A stretch of DNA of 63,654 nt from Mycolicibacterium iranicum. GTDB taxonomy: Bacteria > Actinomycetota > Actinomycetes > Mycobacteriales > Mycobacteriaceae. The stretch lies in assembly GCF_001650495.1 (NCBI RefSeq), contig NZ_LWCS01000037.1:1-63654 (forward strand), given 5' to 3'. Below, one piece after another: positions 16,728-25,472 of this stretch. Position numbers and translations under genes: made by a program. Below the pieces are notes generated by a model. The model did no database searches and was not told the DNA's origin. It saw only the letters and a list, made by a program, of their open reading frames with translations. Each line of letters opens with the position of its first letter. Positions within the stretch are counted from its first letter, which is position 1.

Positions 16728-17717
16728 TCAGAACATCTGCCAGTCGGAGGCTCCGTCGGGCTGCGTGTAGAGCCCTCCGTCGGTGTTCTTGATGACCACG
16801 GCGTCGCCGCTGCCGAAGTTCTGCCGGAACCAGGCCGCGTCCTCGGCGCTGAGGTTGATGCAGCCGTGGCTGACGTTCTCGTAGCCCTGGGAGCCCTCCG
16901 ACCACGGTGCGCCGTGGACGAAGATGCCGCTGTTGTCGATACGGACCGCGTCCTTGACCTTGAGCTTGTAGCCCTCACCGGACGGGTCGTCGACCGGCAC
17001 ACCGTACGTCGAGGAGTCCATCACGATGGTGTCGAACTTCTCCAGCACGTAGTAGGTGCCGTTCTTGGTGTCGTAGCCGGGCTTGCCCATGGAGACGGGG
17101 AACGTCTTCTCCACGACGCCGTCGCGCACGATCTCCATCTGCTTGGTCTCGTTGTCGACCGTGGCGACCAGCTGCTCGGGGACGGTGAAGCTCGACTTGG
17201 TGCCCGCGGCGTCGATGTTGACGACGGTGCCCGCCGGCCAGAAGTCCTGGGGGCGCCAGCGCACCTGGGTGTCGCTGGTCCAGTAGAAGCGCCCGGGCAC
17301 CGGCGGCACGGACGAGATGTGGATCGCGTCCTCGGCCATCTGACGGTTGGCGATGGGGCGCTGGAAGTTGATGTAGATCGGCTTGGCGGCGCCGGCGATC
17401 GACCCGTTGGTCGGGTTGAACGACGGCGGCACGAACGGCGGCTGCCCGACGAACGGCGTCGGGTTCTGCCCGACGGGGGTGCCCTCCGGGATGGCCATCG
17501 GCTGGCCGGGGATCGTCGGGAACGGATCGTTGGCCGTCGGCACCACGGGGGCCGGGGGTGCAGGCGGCGCGAACGGGTTCGGGAACACGAACGGAGCAGG
17601 CGGTGGCGGTGGCGGAGCGGGCTGTGCCAGCGCCGACGGGGCGCCGATCGTGAGTCCCGCAACCACGCCCGCTGTCATCAGCAGGGCGAGGAGCCGTCTC
17701 CTGTTTCGCTGCCGCAT
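16728..17717 (-). CDS. L,D-transpeptidase, Rv0192 type
   Basis: 329-residue secreted enzyme that forms 3-3 cross-links in peptidoglycan or anchors proteins to it. Layout: a Sec signal peptide (RQRNRRRLLALLMTAG to SALAQ), a Pro-rich linker to about residue 95, an Ig-like domain (about 110-180) and a YkuD catalytic domain with HGAPW and SHGCINLS (His284, Cys286). A strong TGGAGG precedes the ATG at 17717 with 7-base spacing. Position relative to ricR, ilvD and zmp1 matches Rv0192 (LdtMt4 class) of M. tuberculosis. The shorter length than Rv0192 (366) may reflect start choice or the linker. Confidence 0.9.
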   Translation of the reverse strand: MRQRNRRRLLALLMTAGVVAGLTIGAPSALAQPAPPPPPPAPFVFPNPFAPPAPPAPVVPTANDPFPTIPGQPMAIPEGTPVGQNPTPFVGQPPFVPPSFNPTNGSIAGAAKPIYINFQRPIANRQMAEDAIHISSVPPVPGRFYWTSDTQVRWRPQDFWPAGTVVNIDAAGTKSSFTVPEQLVATVDNETKQMEIVRDGVVEKTFPVSMGKPGYDTKNGTYYVLEKFDTIVMDSSTYGVPVDDPSGEGYKLKVKDAVRIDNSGIFVHGAPWSEGSQGYENVSHGCINLSAEDAAWFRQNFGSGDAVVIKNTDGGLYTQPDGASDWQMF

Positions 17718-17895
17718 GCGTATACCTCCAGTCCAGCGACTGACCCCAGTGTGGCACAGCACCAAGATCGTTCTCACTGGCGAACGTATCCGCCGGACCC
17801 CGGTGCCCTCCGTACCGAGGGCCTTGACCTGCACTGATCATCGCCTGAGCCGGTCGCGGCGTTACGTCGACGGCGGCACGGGTGAGACTGGACTC

Positions 17896-18201
17896 ATGAT
17901 CGTGGCGTTCAGCATCAGTCCATCCGGCGCGGACGAGACCGGCGGGGTCGGTGACGCCGTCGCCGAGGCCGTCCGGATCGTGCGGGCGTCCGGGCTGCCC
18001 AACGAGACCAATGCGATGTTCACCAACGTCGAGGGCGAATGGGACGAGGTCATGGCCGTGGTCAAGCAGGCCGTGGAGGCGGTCGCCGCCGTGTCCCCTC
18101 GCGTGAGCCTCGTGCTCAAGGCCGATATCCGGCCCGGCTACACCGGGCAGCTCACCGCCAAGGTGCAGCGCATCGACGATGCCCTGGCCGACGGGCGGTA
18201 G
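17896..18201 (+). CDS. MTH1187/YqgV-family thiamine-binding-type protein
   Basis: 101 residues matching the small DUF77/MTH1187 family: an N-terminal strand MIVAFSISPSG, the segment GLPNETNAMFTNVEGEWDEVM, and a last strand VLKADIRPGYTGQL. Members form tetramers of ferredoxin-like folds, and some bind thiamine or its derivatives. The ATG at 17896 gives the family length; the longer frame upstream lies antisense to the transpeptidase gene. It is divergent from the transpeptidase across 178 bp. Confidence 0.82.
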   Translation: MIVAFSISPSGADETGGVGDAVAEAVRIVRASGLPNETNAMFTNVEGEWDEVMAVVKQAVEAVAAVSPRVSLVLKADIRPGYTGQLTAKVQRIDDALADGR

Positions 18202-18226
18202 CGCCCCGCTGCTGCCGTACGTCGTC

Positions 18227-18649
18227 TTAGTCGGAGTAGTCCCAGGACCGGGTCCTCACAGGTGTCACGCGGATGTAGACGACGCCCGGTCTGGGTTCGG
18301 TGGGCCATTCGGATTCGGGCACGCCCCTGGAACGCGCTCCTTCGCGGGCAAGCTGCAGGGTTTCACTCGGTTCGCGAACGATGCGGGCGTGACCCTGCAC
18401 CATCACTCCCCTGATGTCCGCCATCGTGGAGCCGGCTTCGACCATGACACTCGCCTTCGAGTCGGCCTCGACGTTGGTGACTTTGTGAGTGCCGTCTCGG
18501 ACGCCCATGACGATGTCGCGGCCTGATCGGAAATAGCCGAGGGGCACGGTGTGGGGGAACCCATCTCCGTCGAGAGTGGTCAATATGGCCCAGCCCGGCC
18601 GCTCGTCGAGGAGCGTCTCGATCTGTTCGTCACTGAGTTTCCGCGGCAT
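18227..18649 (-). CDS. pyridoxamine 5'-phosphate oxidase-like flavin/F420 protein
   Basis: 140 residues with a split-barrel flavin-binding fold: RPGWAILTTLDGDGFPHTVPLGYF near residues 14-37, VMGVRDGTHKVTN, and MVQGHARIV. Mycobacterial relatives use F420 or FMN and reduce or bind diverse small molecules. The ATG at 18649 was chosen because the upstream 36 codons are low-complexity and lie over the promoter of the divergent YaeQ-like gene. It ends 25 bp from the convergent thiamine-binding-type gene. Confidence 0.8.
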   Translation of the reverse strand: MPRKLSDEQIETLLDERPGWAILTTLDGDGFPHTVPLGYFRSGRDIVMGVRDGTHKVTNVEADSKASVMVEAGSTMADIRGVMVQGHARIVREPSETLQLAREGARSRGVPESEWPTEPRPGVVYIRVTPVRTRSWDYSD

Positions 18650-18741
18650 GAACCACGCTAACAAGGGCGGCCTCGACGACGTCGACAGCGATTCGGTCGA
18701 CCGGCTCGCCGACGGCACGGACCCAGCATGGACACTGTGGC

Positions 18742-19293
18742 GTGGCTCTTTCTGCAACCGTGTTCAAGGTCGACCTTGTCGTGTCCGACGTCGATCACGG
18801 CTACTACGCCGACCACACATTGACCGTCGCTCGCCACCCCAGTGAGAACGACGAGCGGATGGTGGTGCGGCTGCTGGCTTTCGGGTTGCGCGCGCACCGG
18901 CTCGGCGAGGTCGACGGCGACTTGGCATTCGGGCCCGGCTTGTCGACCCCTGGCGTGCCGGATCTGCGGCTCGCCGACTACACCGGCCGGACGCTGGAGT
19001 GGATCGACGTCGGCCAGCCCGACGGACGCGCCCTGAGCAAGGCTGCGAGCCAGGCCGAACGGGTGGTGCTGTTCCCGTTCGCCTCAGCGGCGGCGACCTG
19101 GTGGCGCACCACCGGTCCCAAGGTGGCGGGGCTGTCGAACCTTTCGGTGGTCAAGGTGCCGCACGAGGCGGTGCAGCAGTTGGCGCAGTCGGTCGATCGC
19201 CGGCTGGCGGCACAGGTGGTGGTGATCGAAGGCCAGGTGACGATGACCGTGGGTGGAGTCGACGTCACCTTCACACCCGAGCCCCTGGTGTGA
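18742..19293 (+). CDS. yaeQ: YaeQ-family protein
   Basis: 183 residues that match YaeQ over the full length: ATVFKVDLVVSDVDHGYY, ARHPSENDERMVVRLLAF, and EWIDVGQPDGRALSKAAS. YaeQ has a PD-(D/E)XK-like fold; its biochemical role is unsettled. The GTG at 18742 lies close to the divergent oxidase-like gene. The stop is 13 bp from the convergent glycosyltransferase gene. Confidence 0.88.
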   Translation: MALSATVFKVDLVVSDVDHGYYADHTLTVARHPSENDERMVVRLLAFGLRAHRLGEVDGDLAFGPGLSTPGVPDLRLADYTGRTLEWIDVGQPDGRALSKAASQAERVVLFPFASAAATWWRTTGPKVAGLSNLSVVKVPHEAVQQLAQSVDRRLAAQVVVIEGQVTMTVGGVDVTFTPEPLV

Positions 19294-19306
19294 CGGTGAA
19301 CAGTGC

Positions 19307-20392
19307 CTACGCGGCGCGGCGGGCGGCCGACTCGGCGACCAGGCGCCGGTACAACCCGACGTAGTCGGCGACCATCCGCGTCAGGCCGTGCCGCGCGGCT
19401 GCGGTCTCCCGCACCAGCGCGCGTGACAGCTGCACCGCGTCGGGAACGGCCGCCGCGAGCGCGCCGACGTCACCGGACGGGACCAAACAGCCACCGCGCT
19501 CGTCCACCAGCTCCGGGATGCCGCCGCCGGCGAACGCCACCACCGGTGTCCCACACGCCATCGACTCGACGACGACCTGTCCGTAGGGCTCGTCCCACAC
19601 CGGGGTGACCAGGGTCGCCGCCGCGCCTCCGACGAGCGCGGCGAGGTCTCGCTGACCGAGGTGGCCCGCGTACTCCACCCCATCGCCGAGCCAGGGCTCG
19701 ATGCTGCGCTGGAAGTAGTCGGCGTCGCCGATCGGTCCTGCCAGCACGAGCCGGCGTCCCGACCGCATCGCGGCGTCCACGGCGAGGTGGGTGCCCTTCT
19801 CCGGAACGATCCGGCCCGACCACACCAGATCGTCACCGCCGGGTCCCAGCGGCCACCGGGACATGTCGACACCGTTGGGAACCACTGCCATGCGCTCGAT
19901 GCCGACGTGGTCCCATGCCGCCGCGGACTGCCGGCTCACGGCGGCGAACTGCACCTCGGATCGCGCGACGGCGCCGACCGCCGCCTCCAGCATCGGGAAG
20001 GGCGGCGTGTGCAGCGTCGTCACCATCGGAATCCGCAGGCGCGGCGCCGCCAGCAGCGGAACGTAGTTGAGGCTGTGATTGTGGACGACGTCGAATCCGC
20101 TGCCCGGATCGGCGAGTTCGCCCATCAGCCCCGCGAAGGCCCGGTGGTGCGATTCCTTGACCGCACCCGGCCACGGGAACGCCACGGACGCCGCCGCGGT
20201 CCGCGGCAGCGCGCGGACGGTCAGCGCGGGATGGTCCGTGTCCAGGTCGGAGTCGGCCGCCGCGAACAGCGTGACGGCGTGCCCGTCCTCGATGAGCGCG
20301 CGGGTGAGATGCCAGACATGTGCCTCGATGCCTCCCGCGAACGGCTCCCGTATCGGAAAGTGATTGTGTGCGATCAGCGCGACGTGCAGCAA
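19307..20392 (-). CDS. GT4-family glycosyltransferase
   Basis: 361 residues with a two-domain GT-B fold. The N-terminal domain has AGGIEAHVWHLTRAL (residues 19-33), typical of GT4 acceptor domains. The C-terminal donor domain has VWSGRIVPEKG and the EPYGQVVVESMACGTPVVA loop with the conserved Glu pair that binds the sugar nucleotide. A TTG at 20392, preceded by GAAGGA on the coding strand, is the likeliest start. No membrane segment, so it is probably peripheral. Sugar donor and acceptor are unknown; a lipid-linked or capsular glycan is possible. Confidence 0.87.
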   Translation of the reverse strand: MLHVALIAHNHFPIREPFAGGIEAHVWHLTRALIEDGHAVTLFAAADSDLDTDHPALTVRALPRTAAASVAFPWPGAVKESHHRAFAGLMGELADPGSGFDVVHNHSLNYVPLLAAPRLRIPMVTTLHTPPFPMLEAAVGAVARSEVQFAAVSRQSAAAWDHVGIERMAVVPNGVDMSRWPLGPGGDDLVWSGRIVPEKGTHLAVDAAMRSGRRLVLAGPIGDADYFQRSIEPWLGDGVEYAGHLGQRDLAALVGGAAATLVTPVWDEPYGQVVVESMACGTPVVAFAGGGIPELVDERGGCLVPSGDVGALAAAVPDAVQLSRALVRETAAARHGLTRMVADYVGLYRRLVAESAARRAA

Positions 20393-20528
20393 TCGACATT
20401 TCCTTCGGCGACAGGTCTCGGTTCCCGGCTAGGTACCACGGCGACGCGTTCTTCTAACAACTTGGGATCGGTAGACGCTGCGACCACGTCAACTCATGCC
20501 GTCGGGAACCAACCTGGAAGGACCACCC

Positions 20529-21188
20529 ATGCTCGGACGCTCCACCGCGGGCCTCGTCACGATCTCCGTGCCCGTCCTCGCGGCACTGCTGCTCACCGGA
20601 TGCTCGGACGACTCCGACTCCCCCGCCCCCGCGACGGTCACCGTCACCCCGTCGTCGAGTGCGGCGCCCTCGGCGCCCTCGGCGGCACAGTCAGCGCCAC
20701 AGTCAGCGCCGCCGGCGCAGAACCCGGCGACGCAGGCGCCCGCCCCGGCGCAGACCTCGACGGCTGCCCCGGCGCCCACCGCCGCGGCGGAGCCCGGTGT
20801 GCTCCCGCCGTGCTCGGATGCCGCCCTCACCGTCACCGCCGGCCCCGTGCAGGAGGCCGACACCGTGCGCCGCGTGGACATCTCGTTCACGAACACCTCG
20901 TCGGCGGCGTGCGGTCTGGTGAGTTATCCGACGGCGGATCTCCTCGGCGCACCCGGTTCCGTGCTGGTGTCGGTGGCCAAGCGGCCTGCCAACGCCGCAC
21001 CCCGCCTGACGTTGCAGCCCGGCGACGTCGCGGGCGCGGACGTGCAGTCCTCCACGATCGACGGCACCACCGGTGAAAAGTGCGGCCGCACAGGCACATT
21101 GGCCGTCACACCGCCGGGGGGCACCCAGCAGCGCGTGCTCGAGGTCTTCCTGCCGATCTGCGACGCGACGATCAGCGCGGTCGGCTGA
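20529..21188 (+). CDS. DUF4232 lipoprotein
   Basis: 219 residues with a signal peptide ending in the lipobox LLTGC (Cys about residue 24), a Ser/Ala/Pro-rich linker of about 65 residues, and a C-terminal DUF4232 domain with four cysteines (PPCSD, AACGL, EKCGR, LPICD) that could form disulfides. A GGAAGGA element precedes the ATG. It is an exported, membrane-anchored protein of unknown function, common in mycobacteria. The promoter region is shared with the divergent glycosyltransferase gene. Confidence 0.82.
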   Translation: MLGRSTAGLVTISVPVLAALLLTGCSDDSDSPAPATVTVTPSSSAAPSAPSAAQSAPQSAPPAQNPATQAPAPAQTSTAAPAPTAAAEPGVLPPCSDAALTVTAGPVQEADTVRRVDISFTNTSSAACGLVSYPTADLLGAPGSVLVSVAKRPANAAPRLTLQPGDVAGADVQSSTIDGTTGEKCGRTGTLAVTPPGGTQQRVLEVFLPICDATISAVG

Positions 21189-21211
21189 ACTGTTGCGGCC
21201 GGGAACGGACG

Positions 21212-21544
21212 CTAGGAACGGACCAGACGAGCGATGGCGGCCGACGCCTCGGCGAGCTTGGCGTCGGCCTCCGAGCCGCCCGCGGCGACGGCGTGCGTGA
21301 CGCAGTGGCCGAGGTGTTCGTCGAGAAGCCCGAGCGCGACCGACTGCAGCGCGCTGTTGACGGCGCTGATCTGGGTGAGGACGTCGATGCAGTACTTGTC
21401 CTCGTCGATCATCTTGGCAATGCCCCGCACCTGCCCCTCGATACGCCGCAGCCGCTTGGCGTAGTTCTCCTTCTGCGCGGAGTAGCCGTGCTCGCCCACG
21501 GCGGCGTCCGTCTCACCCCGGGCCGAATCGTTCGCTGCGGTCAC
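21212..21544 (-). CDS. ricR: RicR, copper-sensing CsoR-family repressor
   Basis: 110 residues. The copper site of the CsoR/RicR family is complete: C52, H77 and C81, with the same 25- and 4-residue spacings as CsoR. The DNA-binding face KRLRRIEGQVRGI is present. The GTG at 21544 overlaps the DUF305 stop (GTGA) and has GGAGGG upstream. Its place next to ilvD matches Rv0190 (RicR) of M. tuberculosis, which represses its own gene and copper-protection genes and is released by Cu(I). A RicR-type palindrome sits in front of the two-gene unit (22181-22195), so autoregulation is expected. Confidence 0.93.
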   Translation of the reverse strand: MTAANDSARGETDAAVGEHGYSAQKENYAKRLRRIEGQVRGIAKMIDEDKYCIDVLTQISAVNSALQSVALGLLDEHLGHCVTHAVAAGGSEADAKLAEASAAIARLVRS

Positions 21545-22164
21545 GGCATACCCTCCAGCATCTGCTTCATCTGCGCGATCTGCGGTTCCAGTCCGGCCGT
21601 GATCGCCTTGGCGACGGCGATGGCGTCGACGTTGAGCCCATCGGCGATCTCGTCGTCGGCCATCGCGACGCCGCCTTGCAGCTGACCGATCATCGACTGC
21701 AACCACAGTTTGTCGAATTCGGGGCCGCGCAGCGACTCGAGCCTCGCGACGGTCGCGTCGTCGACCATCCCCTGGACCGACGGCTCTAGCGGGTCCTCAC
21801 CGGAGCCGGGGTCGGCGCGGGCGTCCGGATTCTCGTTCCACTGCACGAGGAACACGTTGAGGATGTTGACCTCGGGCTGGTGTGTGGCGACGATCTGGCC
21901 GGCCAACGTCAGGAGCCCGGGGTCGGCCGAGCGTTCCGACGCCATCGTGCACAGGTCGATGGCCTGTTTGTGGTGCGGCACCATGGTTTCGGCGAACGCG
22001 ATGTCGGCGGCGTTGTAGCCGGCCGGGTCACCGGTGATGACGGCTGTCTCCGGGATCTGGGGTCCGCTCGTCGCGCCGGTGGACGCATCGCCGTCGCCGC
22101 CGCAGCCCGCGAGCACGCACATCGCGGCCAGCGCGGCGATCAGGCGAACGACGGTCGGCGTCAT
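21541..22164 (-). CDS. DUF305 lipoprotein
   Basis: 207 residues with a lipobox (VLAGC near residue 20) and a DUF305 domain carrying its hallmark His and Met residues: ETMVPHHKQAIDLCTMA and ATHQPEV in the first half, QSMIGQLQGGVAMADDEI in the second. DUF305 proteins are often tied to copper handling. It is the first gene after the RicR palindrome and is coupled to ricR by GTGA, so it should be copper-induced. Start: ATG at 22164; a GTG at 22170 would add two residues. A role in binding copper at the cell surface is inferred. Confidence 0.85.
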   Translation of the reverse strand: MTPTVVRLIAALAAMCVLAGCGGDGDASTGATSGPQIPETAVITGDPAGYNAADIAFAETMVPHHKQAIDLCTMASERSADPGLLTLAGQIVATHQPEVNILNVFLVQWNENPDARADPGSGEDPLEPSVQGMVDDATVARLESLRGPEFDKLWLQSMIGQLQGGVAMADDEIADGLNVDAIAVAKAITAGLEPQIAQMKQMLEGMP

Positions 22165-22180
22165 GCACACAGCGTACTAG

Positions 22181-22195
22181 TACCCCTCGGGGGTA
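22181..22195. promoter_or_regulatory. RicR-type operator palindrome
   Basis: TACCCCTCGGGGGTA matches the published RicR/CsoR-type motif TACCC-N5-GGGTA exactly. It lies 16 bp upstream of the DUF305-ricR start and 46 bp upstream of the ilvD ATG at 22242, in the divergent intergenic region. It should repress DUF305-ricR under low copper; an effect on ilvD is possible because the region is only about 75 bp. Confidence 0.82.
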
Positions 22196-22241
22196 TCTAC
22201 CAGGGTTTTAGGCGCCCATGACGCTGGCGCATAATCACCCC

Positions 22242-23948
22242 ATGCCCTCAGACTCCACCGACATCGACATCAAGCCGCGCAGCCGCGACGTCACCGACGG
22301 ACTCGAACGGACCGCTGCCCGCGGGATGCTGCGCGCCGTCGGGATGACCGACGACGACTGGGGGAAGCCCCAGATCGGTGTCGGTTCGTCGTGGAACGAG
22401 ATCACCCCGTGCAACATGTCGTTGCAACGGCTGGCGCAGGCCGTGAAGGGCGGTGTGCACGAGGCCGGGGGTTATCCGCTGGAGTTCGGCACCATCTCGG
22501 TGTCCGACGGCATCTCGATGGGCCATGAGGGCATGCACTTCTCCCTCGTCTCACGCGAGGTGATCGCCGACAGCGTCGAGACCGTCATGCAAGCCGAGCG
22601 CATGGACGGCTCGGTGCTGCTGGCCGGATGCGACAAGTCGATACCCGGCATGCTGATGGCCGCGGCCCGCCTCAACCTGGCCAGCGTCTTTCTCTACAAC
22701 GGCTCGATCATGCCGGGTACGGCCAAGCTCACCGACGGCACCGAGAAGGAAGTCACCATCATCGACGCCTTCGAGGCGGTCGGCGCGTGTGCACGCGGGC
22801 TGATGTCGCGCGAGGACGTCGACATCATCGAGCGCGCGATCTGTCCGGGCGAGGGCGCGTGCGGCGGCATGTACACCGCCAACACGATGGCGTCCGCCGC
22901 CGAAGCGCTCGGAATGTCGTTGCCGGGCAGCGCATCCCCGGTTGCGATCGACAAGCGGCGCGACGAGTACGCGCGCCGCTCCGGTGAGGCTGTGGTCGAG
23001 ATGCTGCGCCGCGGGATCACCGCCCGCGACATTCTGACCAAGGAGGCGTTCGAGAACGCGATCGCGGTGGTGATGGCGTTCGGCGGGTCCACCAATGCGG
23101 TGCTGCACCTGCTGGCGATCGCATGGGAGGCCGAGGTCGAGCTGACGCTGGCGGACTTCACCCGTATCGGGCAGAAGGTGCCGCACCTGGCTGACGTGAA
23201 GCCTTTCGGCGCCTACGTGATGAAGCACGTCGACGAGATCGGCGGCGTGCCCGTCGTGATGCGGGCGCTGCTGGATGCGGGCCTGCTGCACGGGGATTGC
23301 CTGACGGTGACCGGCAAGACCATGGCCGAGAACCTGGCACACATCGAACCGCCCGACCCCGACGGCAAGGTGCTGCGGGCGATGAACAACCCGATCCATC
23401 CCACCGGCGGCATCACGATCCTGCACGGGTCGCTGGCCCCCGAGGGCGCGGTCGTGAAATCGGCCGGCTTCGATTCCGATGTGTTCGAAGGAACTGCAAG
23501 GGTTTTCGAGCGTGAGCGGGCCGCCCTCGACGCGCTGGAGGACGGGACGATCACGCACGGCGACGTCGTCGTGATCCGGTACGAAGGTCCCAAGGGCGGG
23601 CCGGGCATGCGCGAGATGCTTGCCATCACCGGCGCCATCAAGGGCGCGGGGCTCGGCAAGGATGTGCTGCTGATGACCGACGGCCGGTTCTCCGGCGGAA
23701 CGACGGGCCTGTGCGTCGGCCACATCGCGCCCGAGGCCGTCGACGGCGGACCCATCGCATTCGTGCGCGACGGTGACCGCATCCGTCTCGACGTCGCGAA
23801 CGGCACGCTCGACATCCTGGTCGACGACGCCGAATTCGAGTCGCGCAAGGCGGGTTTCACGCCGCTGCCCCCGGTCTACAAGACCGGGGTGCTCGCCAAG
23901 TACACCAAGCTGGTGGGCTCGGCGGCGGTGGGCGCGGTCTGTACCTGA
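22242..23948 (+). CDS. ilvD: dihydroxy-acid dehydratase
   Basis: 568 residues from the ATG at 22242; an in-frame ATG at 22218 would add eight. IlvD dehydrates dihydroxy acids in valine, leucine, isoleucine and pantothenate synthesis and carries an Fe-S cluster. The three cluster cysteines lie in ITPCNMS, AGCDKS and GACGGMYTANT; the C-terminal RFSGGTTGLCVGHIAPEA is also diagnostic. Very close to M. tuberculosis Rv0189c along its whole length. It is divergent from the copper operon, and Fe-S dehydratases are known copper targets. The stop abuts that of the convergent HNH gene with no gap. Confidence 0.97.
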   Translation: MPSDSTDIDIKPRSRDVTDGLERTAARGMLRAVGMTDDDWGKPQIGVGSSWNEITPCNMSLQRLAQAVKGGVHEAGGYPLEFGTISVSDGISMGHEGMHFSLVSREVIADSVETVMQAERMDGSVLLAGCDKSIPGMLMAAARLNLASVFLYNGSIMPGTAKLTDGTEKEVTIIDAFEAVGACARGLMSREDVDIIERAICPGEGACGGMYTANTMASAAEALGMSLPGSASPVAIDKRRDEYARRSGEAVVEMLRRGITARDILTKEAFENAIAVVMAFGGSTNAVLHLLAIAWEAEVELTLADFTRIGQKVPHLADVKPFGAYVMKHVDEIGGVPVVMRALLDAGLLHGDCLTVTGKTMAENLAHIEPPDPDGKVLRAMNNPIHPTGGITILHGSLAPEGAVVKSAGFDSDVFEGTARVFERERAALDALEDGTITHGDVVVIRYEGPKGGPGMREMLAITGAIKGAGLGKDVLLMTDGRFSGGTTGLCVGHIAPEAVDGGPIAFVRDGDRIRLDVANGTLDILVDDAEFESRKAGFTPLPPVYKTGVLAKYTKLVGSAAVGAVCT

Positions 23949-25238
23949 CTAGTTCGTTGTCGGTGGCGGTGGCTCGAACGGGTGATACCACTTCCATTGC
24001 GCGCGTTCGCCGGTCGGGCCCGCGTAAGGGGCGACGTCCGGCGGCGGTGTGGTCGGCGGACGGGCAAGCGACCCGCCGGTCAGCGGCTGGCCCTCGTCGT
24101 CGATGACGACCAGGGCTGTCGCGGTGCCGGTGATCGCGATGAGGCCGCGATGGTGGGCACGGTGATGAAAGGGACAGACCAGCACCAGGTTCCACAGTTC
24201 GGTGGGGCCGCCGTCCTCCCAGTGCCGGATGTGGTGGGCGTGCAGCCCACGGGTGGCCCCGCAGCCGGGCACCACACAGCAGGCGTCCCGGTGCTCGAGT
24301 GCCCGGCGTAAACGCCGGCTGATCGTACGGGTGGCCCGGCCCGAGCCGATCGGTTGGCCGTGGCGTTCGAACCAGACCTCGCAGGTGGCATCGCAGGTCA
24401 GGTACCGGCGGTCGTCCTCCGTGAGCACCGGCCCCAAATGCAGGTTGGCGACCGACTTTTCGACATCCAGGTGCACGATCACGGTGGTGTGCTGACCATG
24501 CGGGCGCCGCGCCACATCAGCGTCCCAGCCGGTGTCGATCAAACTCATGAACGCGTCCCGGGCAGTGGGGAACGGCGGCACTTGCGCGCCGGCGTCGGCA
24601 TTGTCGGCCGCGCCGACATCTGCATCTCGGTCGGCATCTGCATCTGCGTGGTCGCGTTTCCAGTCCGCGATCAGGCCATCCCGATGCGACGCCAGCGCGG
24701 CATCGACCTTCGCCGCCTCGAAGTTGTTCACCCGAATCCGATACGTCGTGTACTCGCCCTTCACCGATTTCGAAATCGACGGCCCCGGCTCCGGCTTCGG
24801 CTCAGGAACCGGCTTGGGCTCCAACGCCACCGCCGTCCGGAGCTGCGCCACCGTCATGCGTTCCGCGATATGCAGATAGTGTGCGTCTGACTCAGGACCG
24901 GACCTGTCGGCGATGACCTGAACCTGATCCAAAGAGAGGCGGCCCTCCCGCAGAGCGGCGGTGCAGCGCGGCAACTCCTCGGAGCGACCCGCAACAGTCA
25001 TCACCGATGTCGCGTTGTGGGGCGACACCCCGATCTTCCACGCGATCAGCTCGACCATCGACTTGCATCCCGTCGCGGCCCACAACCCGTCCCGATCCAT
25101 CTCCGCCGCGATCTCCACGATCCGGCCGTCGATCGCATTACGCTGTCCGGCGAGCTCCGACAGCTCATCGAACAACGCCTCCAACCGCAAACCCCGTGGG
25201 GGACTCGATTGGAAGGACGGAACAGTCGACGGGCGCAT
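23949..25238 (-). CDS. DUF222 / HNH endonuclease-domain protein (13E12 type)
   Basis: 429 residues. An N-terminal helical DUF222 region (about 15-330) is followed by an HNH motif: LHAHHIRHWEDGG, then LVLVCPFHHRAHH, with CVVPGCG supplying a likely zinc pair. The 13E12/REP13E12 family occurs in many copies in mycobacterial genomes, sometimes with prophage-like elements; this copy stands alone, with no integrase or repeat seen beside it. An Asp/Ala-rich low-complexity tract lies at about residues 197-220. Nuclease activity is assumed from the motif. Confidence 0.88.
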   Translation of the reverse strand: MRPSTVPSFQSSPPRGLRLEALFDELSELAGQRNAIDGRIVEIAAEMDRDGLWAATGCKSMVELIAWKIGVSPHNATSVMTVAGRSEELPRCTAALREGRLSLDQVQVIADRSGPESDAHYLHIAERMTVAQLRTAVALEPKPVPEPKPEPGPSISKSVKGEYTTYRIRVNNFEAAKVDAALASHRDGLIADWKRDHADADADRDADVGAADNADAGAQVPPFPTARDAFMSLIDTGWDADVARRPHGQHTTVIVHLDVEKSVANLHLGPVLTEDDRRYLTCDATCEVWFERHGQPIGSGRATRTISRRLRRALEHRDACCVVPGCGATRGLHAHHIRHWEDGGPTELWNLVLVCPFHHRAHHRGLIAITGTATALVVIDDEGQPLTGGSLARPPTTPPPDVAPYAGPTGERAQWKWYHPFEPPPPTTN

Positions 25239-25472
25239 AGGTCAATGATGCCCCGGGGGTCCGACAGAAACGGCTACGGGACCGAAAGCGCCACTGCGGA
25301 TGCAATTTTCGTGAAAACGCGACCTTCACTGCATTCTCGACGTCCGGCGATAGCGGTGTGCCCCGTTATTGCGGCGACGGCTCGATCTTGGTCAGGCTGT
25401 TCTGCGCTCCAGCCACAGCTGCGGACACCATGCCCTTGACCTAGCACGTCCCGGCCCGGGCAGAATGAGCCG

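Noticed and set aside
23949..25238. HNH/DUF222 gene as part of a mobile element
   Set aside because: No integrase, transposase, terminal repeats or att-like duplications flank it; the family is common as chromosomal single genes.
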